In this document: one piece after another, positions 24,301-35,906 of the stretch
How the letters are laid out: every line of letters starts with the position of its first letter
Position numbering within the stretch: position 1 is the stretch's first letter
DNA from: Scilla litardierei
Lineage: Eukaryota > Streptophyta > Magnoliopsida > Asparagales > Asparagaceae
Assembly (NCBI GenBank): GCA_030789695.1
Contig: CM061140.1
Coordinates: 79,422,422 to 79,486,421, forward strand
DNA: 64,000 bases
Direction: 5' to 3'
The notes under the pieces: model-generated
The model's database searches: none
Seen by the model: the letters and a program-made list of their open reading frames with translations, nothing else
Told to the model about the DNA's origin: nothing
Position numbers and translations under genes: made by a program

Positions 24301-24789
24301 AGATGATGCGTCACATCATTGCTGTTCCAGGGTGACCAAGTCTATTGTGCCAGAGTTCGAACTCTGGCAATGATTGGCACGTCTGGTGCTCAGTCATATT
24401 GGCTTCTATTGGTTGAATGTATGTTTGGTAGAGACCCGACGGAGTCCCTTGAATCGTTCGCAGATGATCTTCCGATCATCTTTCTGACGAGTTACATACA
24501 GATATTCAACCGTATTTTCATCTCTGGTTTCTAAGTGGTATCCGTTTAAACGGAAATCCTTGAAACTTACGAGATTCCTATTTGATTTAGGAGAGAATAA
24601 TGCATTTTTTATTTGAAGTCTTGTGTTATTTGGGAGCAATATAATGGCTTCACTAGATCCTTCGATTATTTTGGACAGTCCTGAAATTGTGATAACAGGA
24701 CAGTCATATTTATTTACGCTATTAAAATAGCAATGATCGCGAAGGATTGTGTGCGTTGAGGCACTGTCCACTAGGCACTCAGACATCAT
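21399..24789 (-). pseudogene. Ty1/copia pol of copy A, frameshifted
   Basis: Domains in order on the minus strand: protease near 24789-24406 with the active-site triad VDSAST; the GAG-pre-integrase region, 24281-24093; integrase core 24144-23366 with FMVLIDASTKWSYV and DNAGEFTSQVFEDYC; start of reverse transcriptase 23041-22643 (PVGVKPVGYKWVFIRKR); and a 337-codon open block 22613-21600 holding reverse transcriptase (VVTAYLYGDI, catalytic VYVDDLNLIG) and the first part of RNase H. RNase H continues in another frame at 21651-21399 (FEDNAACIAQLQKG). At least five frame changes show it cannot make one polyprotein, although reverse transcriptase itself is unbroken. Confidence 0.9.
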
Positions 24790-24916
24790 CTATATAAGCA
24801 AAAAAGAAATTTTATTTGAGCGAAAATGTAAACATTCATTCGAAAATAAAAGTTCGTACTTAAGCAAATAAAGATGAGATACATTAATTCTAAAAAGCAT
24901 AGATAAATGATGATGC

Positions 24917-25930
24917 TCAATCTAGCAGATCGTCGTTCTCGAAGTCTTTAGCAGTAAAGACTGTTGGCGGCTGTACACCTGCCAAGTTTGTTTCAGGTCG
25001 AGACTTCTGGCTCGCCTGGTATAGATCCTGTAGGTGGCGAGGAGTGCGGCAGTTTCTGGACCAATGGCCAGTCATGCCGCATCTATGGCATTTGTCCTCC
25101 CAGGTCTTCTTTGAAGTGACACGTGCTTGGTGTCCTTTAGCTTCCAAGTGAAGTTTCTTTTCCCTTTATTGTTTTTGTTTGTCTGGGGAGCTGCACCTCT
25201 TGGTTGCTTCATTACCCGCTTTCCCTTTAGTATTTTTAGTCTTCCTCTTGTTTTTCCACTTCTGGGGAGAAATGTGGTGGGCTTCAGGGATAGGGGCAAT
25301 GCCAGCTGGACGTAAGTTATGAGTTGCTAGCAGTAAATCTCGATTCTGCTCTGCTCTAAGTAGGCATGAGATCAGATCGGAGAATCTCGTGAAGTTGCGT
25401 TCACGATACTGCTGCATGAGGATTGCATCTTTCTCGTGAAACGAGGTAAATGTTTTTTCCAAACATGCGCTGTTCTGTCACTTCTTCACCGCACAACTTC
25501 AGGCGTGAGGTGATGTTATGAAGTGCAGAATTATACTCAGCGACGGACTTATAGTCCTGAAGTCTGAGGTTTTCCCACTCATAACTGGCACGGGGTAATA
25601 TAACATCAATTTGATGTTTATACCGTGCTTACAGTGCTGTCCACAGCTCCTTCGGGTCCTCAACTGTTAAGTATTCGGCCTTTAAGGTCCGATCTATATG
25701 CTTCCTAATGTAGATTATGGCTTTCAACTTATCTACATCGGATACAGTGGTTGTGGGGCTGCTGCTAGCTGTAGCAGAAGCTTCGGCCGCTGCTGGGGCC
25801 GAGGAAGGAGCCAAAATGGACCAAGGAGGGCCATTGAACGCAAGTGGAACTTCAGGTCCACTCGCCAACTCAGGTAATTTGTCCCTGCAGAATCGAGGAC
25901 CTCGAAATCGACGCTTGCCAATTTTGCCAT
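24917..25930 (-). pseudogene. Ty1/copia gag of copy A, frameshifted
   Basis: The start is at 25930 (MAKLASVDFEVLDSAG) and the stop at 24917 (ending ENDDLLD). Gag coats the RNA genome in the virus-like particle. Pieces lie in four open segments (25930-25733, 25868-25629, 25462-25166, 25147-24917), so frameshifts separate them. The zinc knuckle CHRCGMTGHWSRNC near 25090-25050 has all four metal ligands, unlike copy B. Confidence 0.88.
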
Positions 25931-27949
25931 TTATCTACGTATTTTAAAATGAGCATGAATTAATTAAAATTCAAAAATTCATGCATAAAGAAATAAACAA
26001 GTAAAAATGCGGGGATCGGCCAGATACCCAAAATAGTACACAGTCCAAAGTTCGTTTAAAGTCCATAATAGAAAAAAAATAATACAACTTTGGAAACCCA
26101 AACTGAACTGGGTCCCTATATCTTCGTCTTCATATGCTGTTGCATCGAGCTTTGGCTTACACAGTCATGAATCGACTCCTTGCGGTCCAGCGGACGCGGC
26201 CAGGGAATTGACTAAGCCAGGACCACTTGTTACCCAGTCAAGCTAGGTTGGTCCAGCAAACTTAGCCAAGCACATTGACCGACAACATGATCCATTGAAG
26301 GAGTTTTCATCAATTCTATGTGCTGTTGCATCGAGCTTTGGCTTTAAAATACAAATTCCTCACTTACAAATTCTCTCAAAAGAAAATAAAAGTGCAAGGA
26401 AAGTAAATAGGTATACAATGGCCGATCCCGAAAAACACATTTTTACTGATTTAAACATCCACGCAGTTCTAAATATGCTACGGGCATAAAAGTAAACAAC
26501 CACGCATATATCTCAAGCAAAACATATGGTAAGGGAAACTAGAAAATATAAATATCTTGTAGACCACGTGGAAACGTCATACACCGTTAGGTTAGTTGAC
26601 TAACGGCAGAGCGGTCTCAGGATCTTTAAGATAATTATATTTTGAAAAATAGAGTCCTAGTAAACCATAGATTATAATATGCAAGAGGGATGTTTAAAAC
26701 AATTTGTCAACATGGAATATATCAATTAATTGAGATTTTACATAGAGGATAGTACCTTTAAGTAATTGTATTAACAAAACTTTTAGCCTAATAAGTCAAT
26801 TCAATATGTGGACTTCAGGCACATTAGAAAAAATTTTAGTTTAATTTTTAAGTGTGCAATTGGATTTACTGGGCTTCTGGCCCAATTGGGAAAACCAAAC
26901 TAATAATTAAGCTGAATGGTGCTACAGGCCCATAAAACTTATATTCATGAATAATCTGGGCTTCAGGCCCAATAAACAGCCCAATTACAATATAATCAAA
27001 AATATAAGGAATATTAATCTTAAGCCCTAAATTAAATTTTTTAATTTATTTGTTAGGGGATATGGAGAGTCCCCAATCAAAATCCAAAAATTTATGCATG
27101 TACATCGAAACTTCCGTTGTGTCATAGGTTTTACGGCCAAACTAGCTCACGGGTACAATGTGGTGCTGCCAAATGGTGCTGGTGGCAGAATTAGCACACA
27201 AGCAGGGACTATTGTCAAATGATCAAGCATCCTTTGGACCATTGTCAAATTATACAGTTATCATTTGTGCGCACACTTGTGCAATGATTCAACATCAGTT
27301 GTGTGTGTGCATGCACATGGGCTCGTGCGAACCTTGCATACAGAAAGCATCTGACAGAAACTTTTTAGGTTGTATATGATTCATAAATGCCATATATGAA
27401 TATATTCATTCTGTGGTTGTCAAGTTATTGCTATGCCGTATCAGGTTTTATTTATAATACTGTTTGTGCTTATGTCTATAGTAAACATTGTTAGTTAGGA
27501 CAATGTTGAGAAAATATATACAGTGCTATGTTTCACTATATACTTTATAGTATTGTTTAAAAGCTTACATGAACCAAAGGATGCAAGCAGCATGTACAAA
27601 AGCAAACAAAAGTGCAAGCTACCTGTAATGTTTGTTTTTGATTTTTTTTTTATATTGATTATCAAATTGCCATAGATTTATACATGCCTATAGAATAAGC
27701 TTTGTACAATCATAGTTATCAATATATTGTAATTTTCTACGGTTCAAAAGAGATTACCTCTAGATCAAAGATCTAGGGACGATTGTAAAAGCGAAGATCC
27801 GTAGAAAGAAAAATCCACGCTCCTAATACGCCAAAAAGGATCGCCGCAATGGTTCGCCGCAACAATAGATTCCTTCGCGCGTAGAGGTTTAATTTGGTGG
27901 GGATTTTAGGATTGGTTTCTTTCTCATGGAAGAACACGTGCTGATAACG
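25931..27949 (-). other. 2-kb non-coding leader of copy A
   Basis: Shares landmarks with the other family leaders: GGGGATCGGCCAG near 26015, ACACCGTTAGGTTAGTTGACTAACGG near 26580, GGGCTTCTGGCCC and GGGCTTCAGGCCC hairpins near 26872-26970, and a GATCTAGGGACGATTG block near 27770. CGTGCTGATAACG next to the LTR is the presumed primer-binding site. No frame is conserved. Confidence 0.7.
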
Positions 27950-28166
27950 TGTTAGAAGGTAATAGAACTCAAGAGAGAGAGAGAGAGAATTTCATTGCTA
28001 AGAATAAGTCACCATAGCTAAGAGCCATGGTGCTCTATTTATATATCTCATAGTGGGGAGGCCAAAAGCCTCTAGGAGACCAAGGGTCCCCATTACTCTA
28101 AGTAATGGGGGCCTAATGAATGGGAAATGAAGGAGGGGAGGCCAAAGGCCTCCCTCATTCATAACA
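27950..28166 (-). repeat. 5' LTR of copy A (217 bp)
   Basis: Matches 20915-21140 almost base for base apart from a shorter (GA)n run and a few changes. Confidence 0.92.
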
Positions 28167-28310
28167 ATACAATCTTTTAAATAGATTACAATCTCATCAT
28201 CTCACAAGATGATATCTTCATAGGGAATGGGGAGAGTTCATACATGGATAGGATACAATCTTTTAAATAGATTACAATCTCATCATCTCACAAGATGATA
28301 TCTTCATAAC
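28167..28310 (-). repeat. C2 LTR, second part, with an internal tandem duplication
   Basis: After element A the C2 LTR resumes with ATACAATCTTTTAAATAG. At about 28223 the sequence returns to GGGAATGGGGAGAGTTC, which also precedes A at 20880, and repeats ATACAATCTTTT to TTCATAAC. So about 85 bp of LTR are duplicated in tandem, with A sitting in one of the two copies. Confidence 0.7.
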
Positions 28311-28917
28311 CATGCCCGGTCCTGACCCAGGGCACCCAGGGCAGCCGCCCAGGGCCCAAGGCCAGGGGCCATTTAAATATTTCGTCCCTTTAGATATTTC
28401 TACGACTATTATTGCAACTTTTTTTTTGAAATAGAAAAAAAATTTACCTTCACTTCATAAAGTTCTTTTACATTCAACTTTTTTCATTAGTTCAAATTTT
28501 TTTGTGATATAGAAATAAGACCTTTTGTTTTCTGGTCTATCATACTACCTCTTATAGGGCAAAAATTTCTTACATCATACTTGTTTGACTTAGTTCATGC
28601 AAGGAAAAAAGGGTAGGCATCCCAGTATTATGCTTTTAGTTGTAAACTAGTCATAACACGTGTCATCGGGCACGGTTAATTTAAAATCTTTGTTTTCCCA
28701 AAAATTATTTTCCCCTCCCAAATTTTGGGACATATAATATTCCACTTCACAATTTAAAAAAACAAAAATCTAGCGGGCGCTTTCGAAGCAGAGACGCAAG
28801 GCCCAAATCATATTTAAAAAATTGAGTTTAAAGGACCCAAATTTTTAAAAAATTATATTTAAAGGGCCCAAATTTTTTAACTCGCCCTGTGCCCCAATAT
28901 CTTTAGGCCCGGCCCAG
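28311..28917. mobile_element. Non-autonomous hAT element (607 bp) in the C2 LTR
   Basis: Perfect 8-bp duplication TTCATAAC on both sides (28303-28310 and 28918-28925). The ends are CATGCCCGGTCCTGAC and, inverted, CTGGGCCGGGCCTAAA, imperfect terminal inverted repeats typical of hAT. GGGCCC-rich sequence lies next to both ends; there is no transposase frame. A Helitron-type 3' end lies inside at 28647-28675. Confidence 0.8.
28647..28675 (-). mobile_element. Helitron-type 3' terminus within the hAT element
   Basis: The minus strand reads CGTGCCCGATGACACG, a stem-loop, followed by TGTTATGACTAG and then T. This is the Helitron 3' signature (hairpin, then CTRR before T) and closely matches the end at 42643. 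The matching 5' TC end was not located. Confidence 0.45.
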
Positions 28918-28926
28918 TTCATAACA

Positions 28927-30661
28927 CATGCTAACTAAAGAAATTTTAAATACATGCAACTTCGTCCAAAAAAATTTAGGTTCTTTTCTAACCAAGTACA
29001 AAGGTGACAGAGGTGAGTATTTGAAAAAATAGAAAAAGTTTTTAGTTGTTAACTTTAATTCGTTTTGGGTGTTTTATGAAAAATGTCCAAAGCATGTGAT
29101 AGTTTGCGTAAATTTAGCCTATATAGTCATCAGCTTGTCGCCCATATAACGTCTGTGTTCTCTCCGGTCAAACAGAAACAAGATCTAGGTCGTTTTCTGA
29201 TAACACGTAATCTGTATACAAATCTTAAATTGAATTAATTTCCAAATTCAAGGAACCAAGGAAAGGAGAAAGGAGAAAGCCAATGGTATGATATTTGTAT
29301 TCAAATGTTCGGGTCCAATATTGCTTTTGCAATTACATTCCGCATATCATTTTCCATGACGACTGCTTCCTCGAGTGAGTCATGCCTCTCGGCCACGGAA
29401 CGCCCCAAAGCAACAGCTTTCAAAGCCTAGGTTTGAGTCTAATTAGAAAGAGTCCAAAGGGGGAATCTTGAAATAGAGAAATATATGGCAACGTGCAATC
29501 CCAACGTAGATGGACATCAGGTCCCCTCGTCTTCTTCCATTTATTAAGTGGAGGAATGTGGCGTATACGTCAAAATCAGTCATGATTATAAGCATGGCCT
29601 GCGCTATACATGCATACAACACACATGCATCGTGGATGTACCCTTCTTCAATCAAAGGCAGAGCACGCGTGCATTGGTTGGCCCTAGCTGTACCATAGCT
29701 ACGAGGTTTTTTTTTTTTTTTTTTTTTTTTGGAATTGCTATCTACACCTCATTAGATGTGGTGCATATTAGAGTCACTGACCTTATTTGCTTTTTTTGGA
29801 AGAAAGAGAGAGTGAGTGTACATTGAGATAGGATATATTTGATTTTTTTTTTGGCAAATATCAAATACAATGCACCTCATTCCTTGAGCTGCATGGAGCA
29901 TTGGCCTTTTTTTACGGGGCGGAACTATCTGCACACCTACACAGCATGCGTGTATATGGAAATTTATTGGTTTGATTGGGGGATAAAGTGATGATGTGGA
30001 ATGTTCATGTGACGTAGCTCCTGACGTGATTAGTAGTAGGGGTATGAGAACGTCGTTGCAGAAACGCGAGAGATACCCGAGATGCACTTCTAATAGCTGT
30101 TGCACGTAACTTTCCGTTCTCCCAGCGTTAAGCTTGTTCCAAGCGCTCCGCTCCGCAGCCGCATAGCTACCTGGATCATTTCAAACGCTGGCTCCATGAG
30201 ATTACAAATTTTAATGATAATCATTTTCGTTAGGACTCGCTGCCGGCCATAAATTTATAGCAACCCCCTACCCGGCAAGCCTATGGGGTTTTCCTTGCTG
30301 AATGTGGGATTAAATCACCCAACGTCATATTTCAAGAACCATCCAGCCGCACGTAACAGATTCTGATATACAAAGTCCAAAGATAAAAATGTTCTCGATG
30401 GACTTATATCAGCAGGGATGAACCTACTGACGAAGAGCAGCAGCTTTTTTTTCATCAATATGATTCCACACGCATAATTAGAGTCTCTTGTTTAGGCTTT
30501 TCCTAACTAAACAGTTATAGCTGCACAAATCTAGCTAAAAGTTCAATTAGGGGATGAATCAAATCCATCCAACTACAACTACTATAACAAAGCACCCATT
30601 TCCTAATACAAGTTCGAAAAGGCTGTCTACATAAGTTCTGGATGGAGTTTGCTCGTCAATG
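28927..30661. other. Intergenic region downstream of the bZIP gene
   Basis: No coding frame recognised. It should contain the bZIP 3' UTR near 30661-30400, but I see no canonical AATAAA on the minus strand there. A T-run lies at 29706-29730. Confidence 0.5.
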
Positions 30662-31095
30662 TTAATTTACAAGATGCGGGCCATGACTTTTCAATGGAAG
30701 CATGCAGGAATAGGTAACATACTTGACGCTGTCCATAAGGACCACCACAAAGATTCGAGAAAGTGATTTTGGTCTAATCATTCCGTCTCCGTCTCCGTCG
30801 CCAGCCTCCCTCGGGTCAGCCAGAATAGAGACAACCATGGAGGGTGAGGAGCTATTACCATGGAATGTGCTGCTGCCCTCAGCCGGCTTCCCAAACTGTT
30901 CGGTGTTATTAAGAGTGGATCCATTCAGGGGAATTGGCTGGCCATACAGAATCCTTCTATTCTTGATCTTGCCAGGAGGAAGTTTGTCGGTAGCATTGAC
31001 CGCTGATGTAGCTGGAACAATGCCATTTGGACTGACAGCAGGTGAGACTTCAAACTGGAACACTTCAGTGCATGTGCCAGAACCAAATATTGGAC
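30662..31095 (-). CDS. ER membrane-tethered bZIP transcription factor, exon 2 (lumenal C-terminus)
   Basis: Last coding exon of the gene whose first exon is at 56014-57589. It begins after the acceptor TTTTGCTTTTGGCAG (intron ends at 31096), in phase 1, and completes a glycine codon shared with exon 1 to read REGLAGPIFGSGTCTEVFQF. That join fits the conserved lumenal region of bZIP17/bZIP28. It carries RRIL at about residues 572-575 of the joined protein, the site-1-protease-type motif of these factors. It then has the conserved segment SSSPSMVVSILADPRE and ends PKSLSRIFVVVLMDSVKYVTYS...PHLVN with stop TAA at 30664-30662. In Arabidopsis this lumenal tail senses ER stress and controls release to the Golgi, where proteases free the bZIP part. 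No stop or frameshift is seen. Confidence 0.93.
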
Positions 31096-31699
31096 CTGCC
31101 AAAAGCAAAATCTAGACATCAATATAAAGCAGACAAACTTCAAATGAAGATCTAATTATTGATGCGCTCATGGAAGGCAATGATAAAAATAATGCAATTT
31201 TCCAATATTTGGCTGATAATAAACTATACTGAACATTACAACCCCACAAAGGTCGCCCTGAAGGTCAGTCCTCAAGTATAGCACCGGTACGAGAAAGAGC
31301 ATATTGAAATAGCAACGGTTCTTGGTTCAATAAATGAACTCAACTTGCAGCAGTCATTTATTTTTCGAAAACCCGTACTTCCTCTTAATAAAGCAAGTGA
31401 TCACAGTCACAATGTGAGTCCCAAACTTTGGCTTACACAACCTTTACTCAAAAATCATAATCATCATCATCATAGCATTTATTTCAAAAAATTGAGGTCA
31501 GGTTCAAGGACTCAATAGAAAGTATATCGGACCGTGATCACGTCAGTCGTGGTCGGATACCCATTTTCTACGCATTGTGGTCTAAATCTCTCTTCTGTTC
31601 AAACAAAACCTTTTATATCTAGTTTTATCACTTACATCCATGTTTTCTTCTGTCTATCACTATTTCTCTTGATCTCAACATTCATATGTTCTGTTATAA

Positions 31700-32240
31700 T
31701 TATAACAGAGACATCAATGTCCTTAGCAAATATGGCCAAATAATCTCAATTGATGTTCTCTCATTTTATCCTATATAAGAATCGTACATACCTTCGCTCG
31801 AATATTCTTGTTTCTTACTTTATCTTTTCTAATGTTTCCACACTTCCACCACAACATTCGCATCACTGCCACACCTAAGCTCTAATTATATTTTTTATAA
31901 CAAAACTGGTGTAATCGGCGTCCTATAAAATTTACCCTTTAACCATAAAAATATATTTTGATCGCACAAGACTCCCGTTGCAACTCTCCACTTCAACCAT
32001 CCTTCTTTAATTTATGATCAGTACCTTCATTACTCTATATAACCTTCTAGATAACTGACCCGAGATGCTTTTAAAATACTTATTTACCTATATAATTTTC
32101 CCATTTAGCTCCATCACGTTATGATCTTCATGTCTCACTCTACTAAACTTGCATTCCATGAAATAATCAGTCATGTTCGTAGTAAGTCTGAAACCTTGAG
32201 TTTCTAATGTTTATCTTCACAACTCGAAGCTACGCACAAA
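31700..32240 (-). pseudogene. RTE-type LINE remnant (3' end of reverse transcriptase)
   Basis: The minus strand, read with several frameshifts, gives pieces matching the end of plant RTE reverse transcriptases: KKDGWSGELQR or, in another frame, DGWLKWRVATGVLCDQ, then LKGKFYRTPITPVLL, then YIGDKMREHQLRLFGHI. That order is the one in the family. It is short, stop-filled and 5'-truncated, as LINE copies usually are. No poly-A or repeat tail was identified. Confidence 0.6.
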
Positions 32241-34039
32241 AATAAAGGCATTCCTCATCCCACCATACTATCATATAAATTTTTCTTACATTAATGGATC
32301 CTGCTACTATAAAGTATAAACAATATTTTAACAGAAAAGTAGCTGAGTATAGAGGAGGTGACAAGGGTCATTTTATAATCCATCTTCTAAAGTTAAGATT
32401 CATAGCAATCGGCTCATGTCATTAAGAAGCAACAGAATACACGTTGCATAATCTTATTGTGAAGGTTAGGCTATTCAATAGATGGTTAAAAAAGTTCAGT
32501 TACTTTGCATATGCATGCCTACTAATGACTTGAAACGATTAAGTAGGATTTTGTTTGCCATCATGTCCCTCAATGCTCCAAATCGGCCGTACTTTGATGA
32601 GGATCCAACTTGATTTGTTAGGATTCACAATCGTAATTCTCATCAGGTTAGGATTAGCAGTTATATGGCTGATCAATAATACTAGTTTGTTGAAAAGATA
32701 TGACTTAAATAAGTTCAAAAGAGAGCTAAAGCTGGAATTATCACTTTTACTATTCAGTTACATATTTTAGAGCTTTTTATATTTCCATATTCTGGTATTC
32801 CCAATACAGTCTTTGATTTGCTAAGTTACCCTAAAGTTCTTTGTATTTACATAATACCAAATAATCCAGCAAGTTACACAAGAACCCCCTTGACATTTCT
32901 TTCTGACTATTAGTGGTCAACAAAGTTGACAGTGAAATTTACTATTCTTGCCCTTGACCATTGATCTCATACCTTTCCCCGAACCCTTAAACTCATATTT
33001 ATTTTAATGATTTTCAATCTAAAATTCTACATCACTTTCCTTAATGAAATGTTAGACATTCCTCTATATATCCTAATCGCATCGCATAATCGTATCCATC
33101 ATCCTTTTCACAAACACTTTCAATTCCCTCTCATCACCTTAAGATCTTGAAGCCATTCTTTCCTTTCAGGCCACAAGCACAAATGATAGAGCAGTCAGGA
33201 CTAGGTTTGCTTGTGTTTGAAAGATGATACAGTTGAGGTTTAGTCACACGGTTTTGATGTGTGAAATTTCAATAACTACCGCCCCAAGATGGGTGAGACA
33301 CTTGGTGTTCCATGTGATTTTTAGTATGCCAAATTTTATTGAAATAAGCAGCGTCTGTGCAAAGTAACAATCTGAAGTGATAATGATGGTTAACGATCAG
33401 ATTAATCCAACGTAATTAAAAGAAGGCTAAAATTAAACTTTCATGATTTTCCCACAATACTACTGCATACCTTCTAAGTTGCAAAATATTACCATGAGCT
33501 TCTTAAAAACTATCTTGAGTTAGTTGACCATTTGCTGACTATCAAAAGTTTGTCATGTGATAATCACATGAATAGTGATTGTGACACGGAAGCGGTGGGA
33601 TTTGACAGCTAGGGTTTGTGGTGGGATTAGAAAAGAATTAAATCAAGGTTTTTAAACTAATAGTTAACGGTAATACTTTGAGCCTCACATCCGGAAGATC
33701 GGATTGACCATCGACTTCAACACCTTGCATGAAGAAAATTCCGTTGGACCTCACGTCGAGATGACTTGATCGCCCTCTTGCACCTCGCATGCATAGGGGT
33801 TCAACGGATTGCAAGCCACACAGTATTTCCAAGCATTATTTTCTTATTTAATCTTCTCTAATAAAAAATTTCAACTACAAACTCATATTTATAGCAAATA
33901 AAATAAAAGCATATCTACACTCATACTCAAAATCCTAACATGACTCAAACTTAAAAATAAAATAAAATAAAAAGCTCTTTCTAAAAAGAAAACTCAAAAG
34001 ACTTGACAAAGAAACGCTACAATGACTCAATAAAAGAAA
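32241..34039. other. Intron stretch without recognisable features
   Basis: AT-rich sequence with only short chance frames. Nothing was recognised on either strand. Confidence 0.5.
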
Positions 34040-34235
34040 GAGTAAATTGCATAAAAATACCTTCACGTTTAGGCCACTTTCACGTAAAATACCCTCAGGT
34101 TCATTTTGTGACAAATTGATACCGTGTAACGGAAAATGGGCTAACAGTGTTAAATTGGACCATTTTGCCCATCTCTCTAACGTTTCGGTAAATACCCTCA
34201 CGTTTGGGCCATTTTTACATAAATACCCTGAGGTC

Positions 34236-34515
34236 TCTTCTCTCTCTACCAAATCTCTCTCTACCGATTCTCTCTCTATATCTCTCTCTACTGATTCTCT
34301 CTCCTCTCTCTCTACTGATTCTCTATCTTTCTCTCTATATACTGAATCTCTCTCTACCGATTCTCTCTCTCTACCGATTCTATATATGTATCTCTCTCTA
34401 CCGATTCTCTCTCTATCTTTCTATCTCTCTCTACTGATTCTCTCTCCTCTCTCTACAGATTCTCTCTCTCTTTCTCTCTCTACACCGAATCTATCTCTAC
34501 AGATTCTCTCTCGGG
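34236..34515 (+). repeat. Pyrimidine minisatellite, CTCTCTCTACYGATT type
   Basis: About 280 bp of TCTCTCTAC units mixed with GATTCTCTCTC, on the plus strand. The ORF across it is a repeat artefact. Confidence 0.85.
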
Positions 34516-35174
34516 TAGGATGGTGCATGGGGTGGGTGAGTGGGTGAGTGTGCGTTCATGCGTGGGGTGGTGGGTTATGTGTGTGGGGTGTGTGCATTGG
34601 GGGGGCTGGGGTGGGGTGTGTACATAGGGTGTGCGCGTGGGTGGGTGGGTGGGTGTGCGTGGGGTGGGTGGTGGTGGGTGTGCGTGGGGTGGTGTGCGTG
34701 GGGGTGGGGGTGTGTGTGCATGGGTGTGTGGGTGTGTTTATGGGTGTGGGTGGGTGGGTGCACGGGGGTGGGTGCGTCGTGTGCATGGGGGTGTGTGTGC
34801 ATGGAGGGTGTGTGGGTGTGGTTGGAGGGTGTGGGTGTGGTGAGTGGGGTGTGTGCTTAAGGGGTGTATGTGAGTGTGGGGGCATGGGTGGGTGGGTGTG
34901 GGCATTGGGTGTGTGTGTGTGCGGGGGGTGGGTATGTCAGCGTGGGTTGGTGGGTTGTGTGCATGAGGTTTGTGCGCATATGGGGTGTGTGCTTAGGGTG
35001 AGTGTGCCTGGGTTGGGGGTGGGTTGTGGGGTGGGCGTGTGTGCGTGGGTGTGTGGGTTGTGTGCATGGGGTGGGTGTGCGTGCATGGTTGGGTTGTGTG
35101 GGTGTGCGTGCATGGTTGGGTTGTGTGCTTGGGGTGTGTGGTTGGGGTGGGTGGGTGCATGGGCGTGTGTGACC
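34516..35174 (+). repeat. G/T-rich low-complexity block (GGGTGTG type)
   Basis: About 660 bp made almost only of G and T with rare A and C, mostly GGGTGTGTG, GGGTGGGTGG and GTGCATGGG. Many runs of three or more G make G-quadruplexes likely on the plus strand. It forms the left arm of an inverted pair with 35220-35685. The long frames here (up to 210 aa, rich in G, V, C and W) are artefacts. Confidence 0.9.
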
Positions 35175-35219
35175 CGTTGAAGTATTGGCTCAATTTAGGC
35201 ACTATAAGGTAGACGATCA

Positions 35220-35685
35220 CACATGCACTAATCCACCCCAATGCACACGCCCACCCAATACACCCACCCACCCCATAACCACACCCACCCCCATGCACCA
35301 ACCCACCCCAATGCACACACCCACACACCCAATGCACACACCCACCCCATGCACACACACCCGTGCCCACACCCACACCCACACCTCATGCACGCACACA
35401 CGCACACACAAACCCATGCATAAACACACCCCAATGCACACACACCCACCACATGCACACACACCCCATGCCCACACCCACCCACCCATGCACACATCCA
35501 CACATGCACAGACTCACCCACCCCATGCACACACCCACCATGCACACACCCACCCACCCATGGACACACCCTTCCCGTGCACGCACACACACCCACCCCC
35601 ATGCACACACCCCCCAATGCGTGCGCACACACACACCCACACCCATGCACCCACCCACCCCAATGGACACACACCCAATTCAGGG
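35220..35685 (+). repeat. C/A-rich low-complexity block (CACACCC type)
   Basis: About 465 bp of CACACCCACCC, CCCATGCACAC and similar, the complement in kind of the G/T block, separated from it by a 45-bp ordinary spacer (35175-35219). ORFs of P, H and T residues here are artefacts. Confidence 0.9.
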
Positions 35686-35906
35686 TATTAACTTATAAAA
35701 GGTCCAAACGTGAGGGTATTAACTTATAAAAGGAACATTCAGGGCTAAATTTGTCCAAATTTCTGTCTTTTGGACGGAAAATTAAAAAAGGGTATCAACT
35801 TAAAAGAGTCGGAAAACGTTTGGGTATATATTTTGATGAAAATAAACGTCAGGATATTTACGTGAAAATGGCCCAAACGTGAGGGTATTTTTCTGCAAGT
35901 TACCCT

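Larger units (their letters stand above)
20915..28166 (-). mobile_element. Near-complete Ty1/copia retrotransposon, copy A
   Basis: 7,252 bp from LTR to LTR with a perfect ATACA target duplication (20910-20914 and 28167-28171). Minus-strand order: 5' LTR 27950-28166, a 2-kb leader, gag from 25930, protease, integrase, reverse transcriptase, RNase H, polypurine tract 21141-21150, 3' LTR 20915-21140. That domain order defines Ty1/copia. The LTRs differ mainly in the length of a GA run, so the insertion is fairly recent, but gag and pol both carry frameshifts. Confidence 0.92.
17242..28926 (-). mobile_element. 5' end of copia C2, carrying three nested insertions
   Basis: At 17262 a gag start (M-A-H-I-T-I) is cut after about eight codons by C1, so C1 jumped into C2. 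Leader sequence follows at 17263-17966 and 19607-20832, interrupted by element D. The LTR begins at 20833 with TGTTGTGAATG and ends near 28926 in TTCATAACA, interrupted by element A and by a hAT element. The rest of C2 gag and pol would lie left of C1 and is not in the window. Confidence 0.7.
34040..35906. mobile_element. Terminal-inverted-repeat element (1.87 kb), Mutator-like or foldback
   Basis: The two ends are inverted copies over about 75 bp: left GAGTAAATTGCATAAAAATA, right (inverted) AGGGTAACTTGCAGAAAAAT, both followed by ACCYTCACGTTTRGGCCA. Each arm has a second copy of AATACCCTCACGTTTGG further in. The flanks AAAAGAAA and AAAATAAA could be an imperfect 8-9 bp duplication but are low complexity. 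The core is a pyrimidine microsatellite and two opposed low-complexity blocks, not a transposase. Superfamily is unsure. Confidence 0.6.

Noticed and set aside
34548..35691. Long ORFs on both strands (up to 210 aa) in the G/T and C/A blocks
   Set aside because: They consist of a few residues repeated and are open in several frames at once because the DNA has almost no T-A-A, T-A-G or T-G-A. No protein family.
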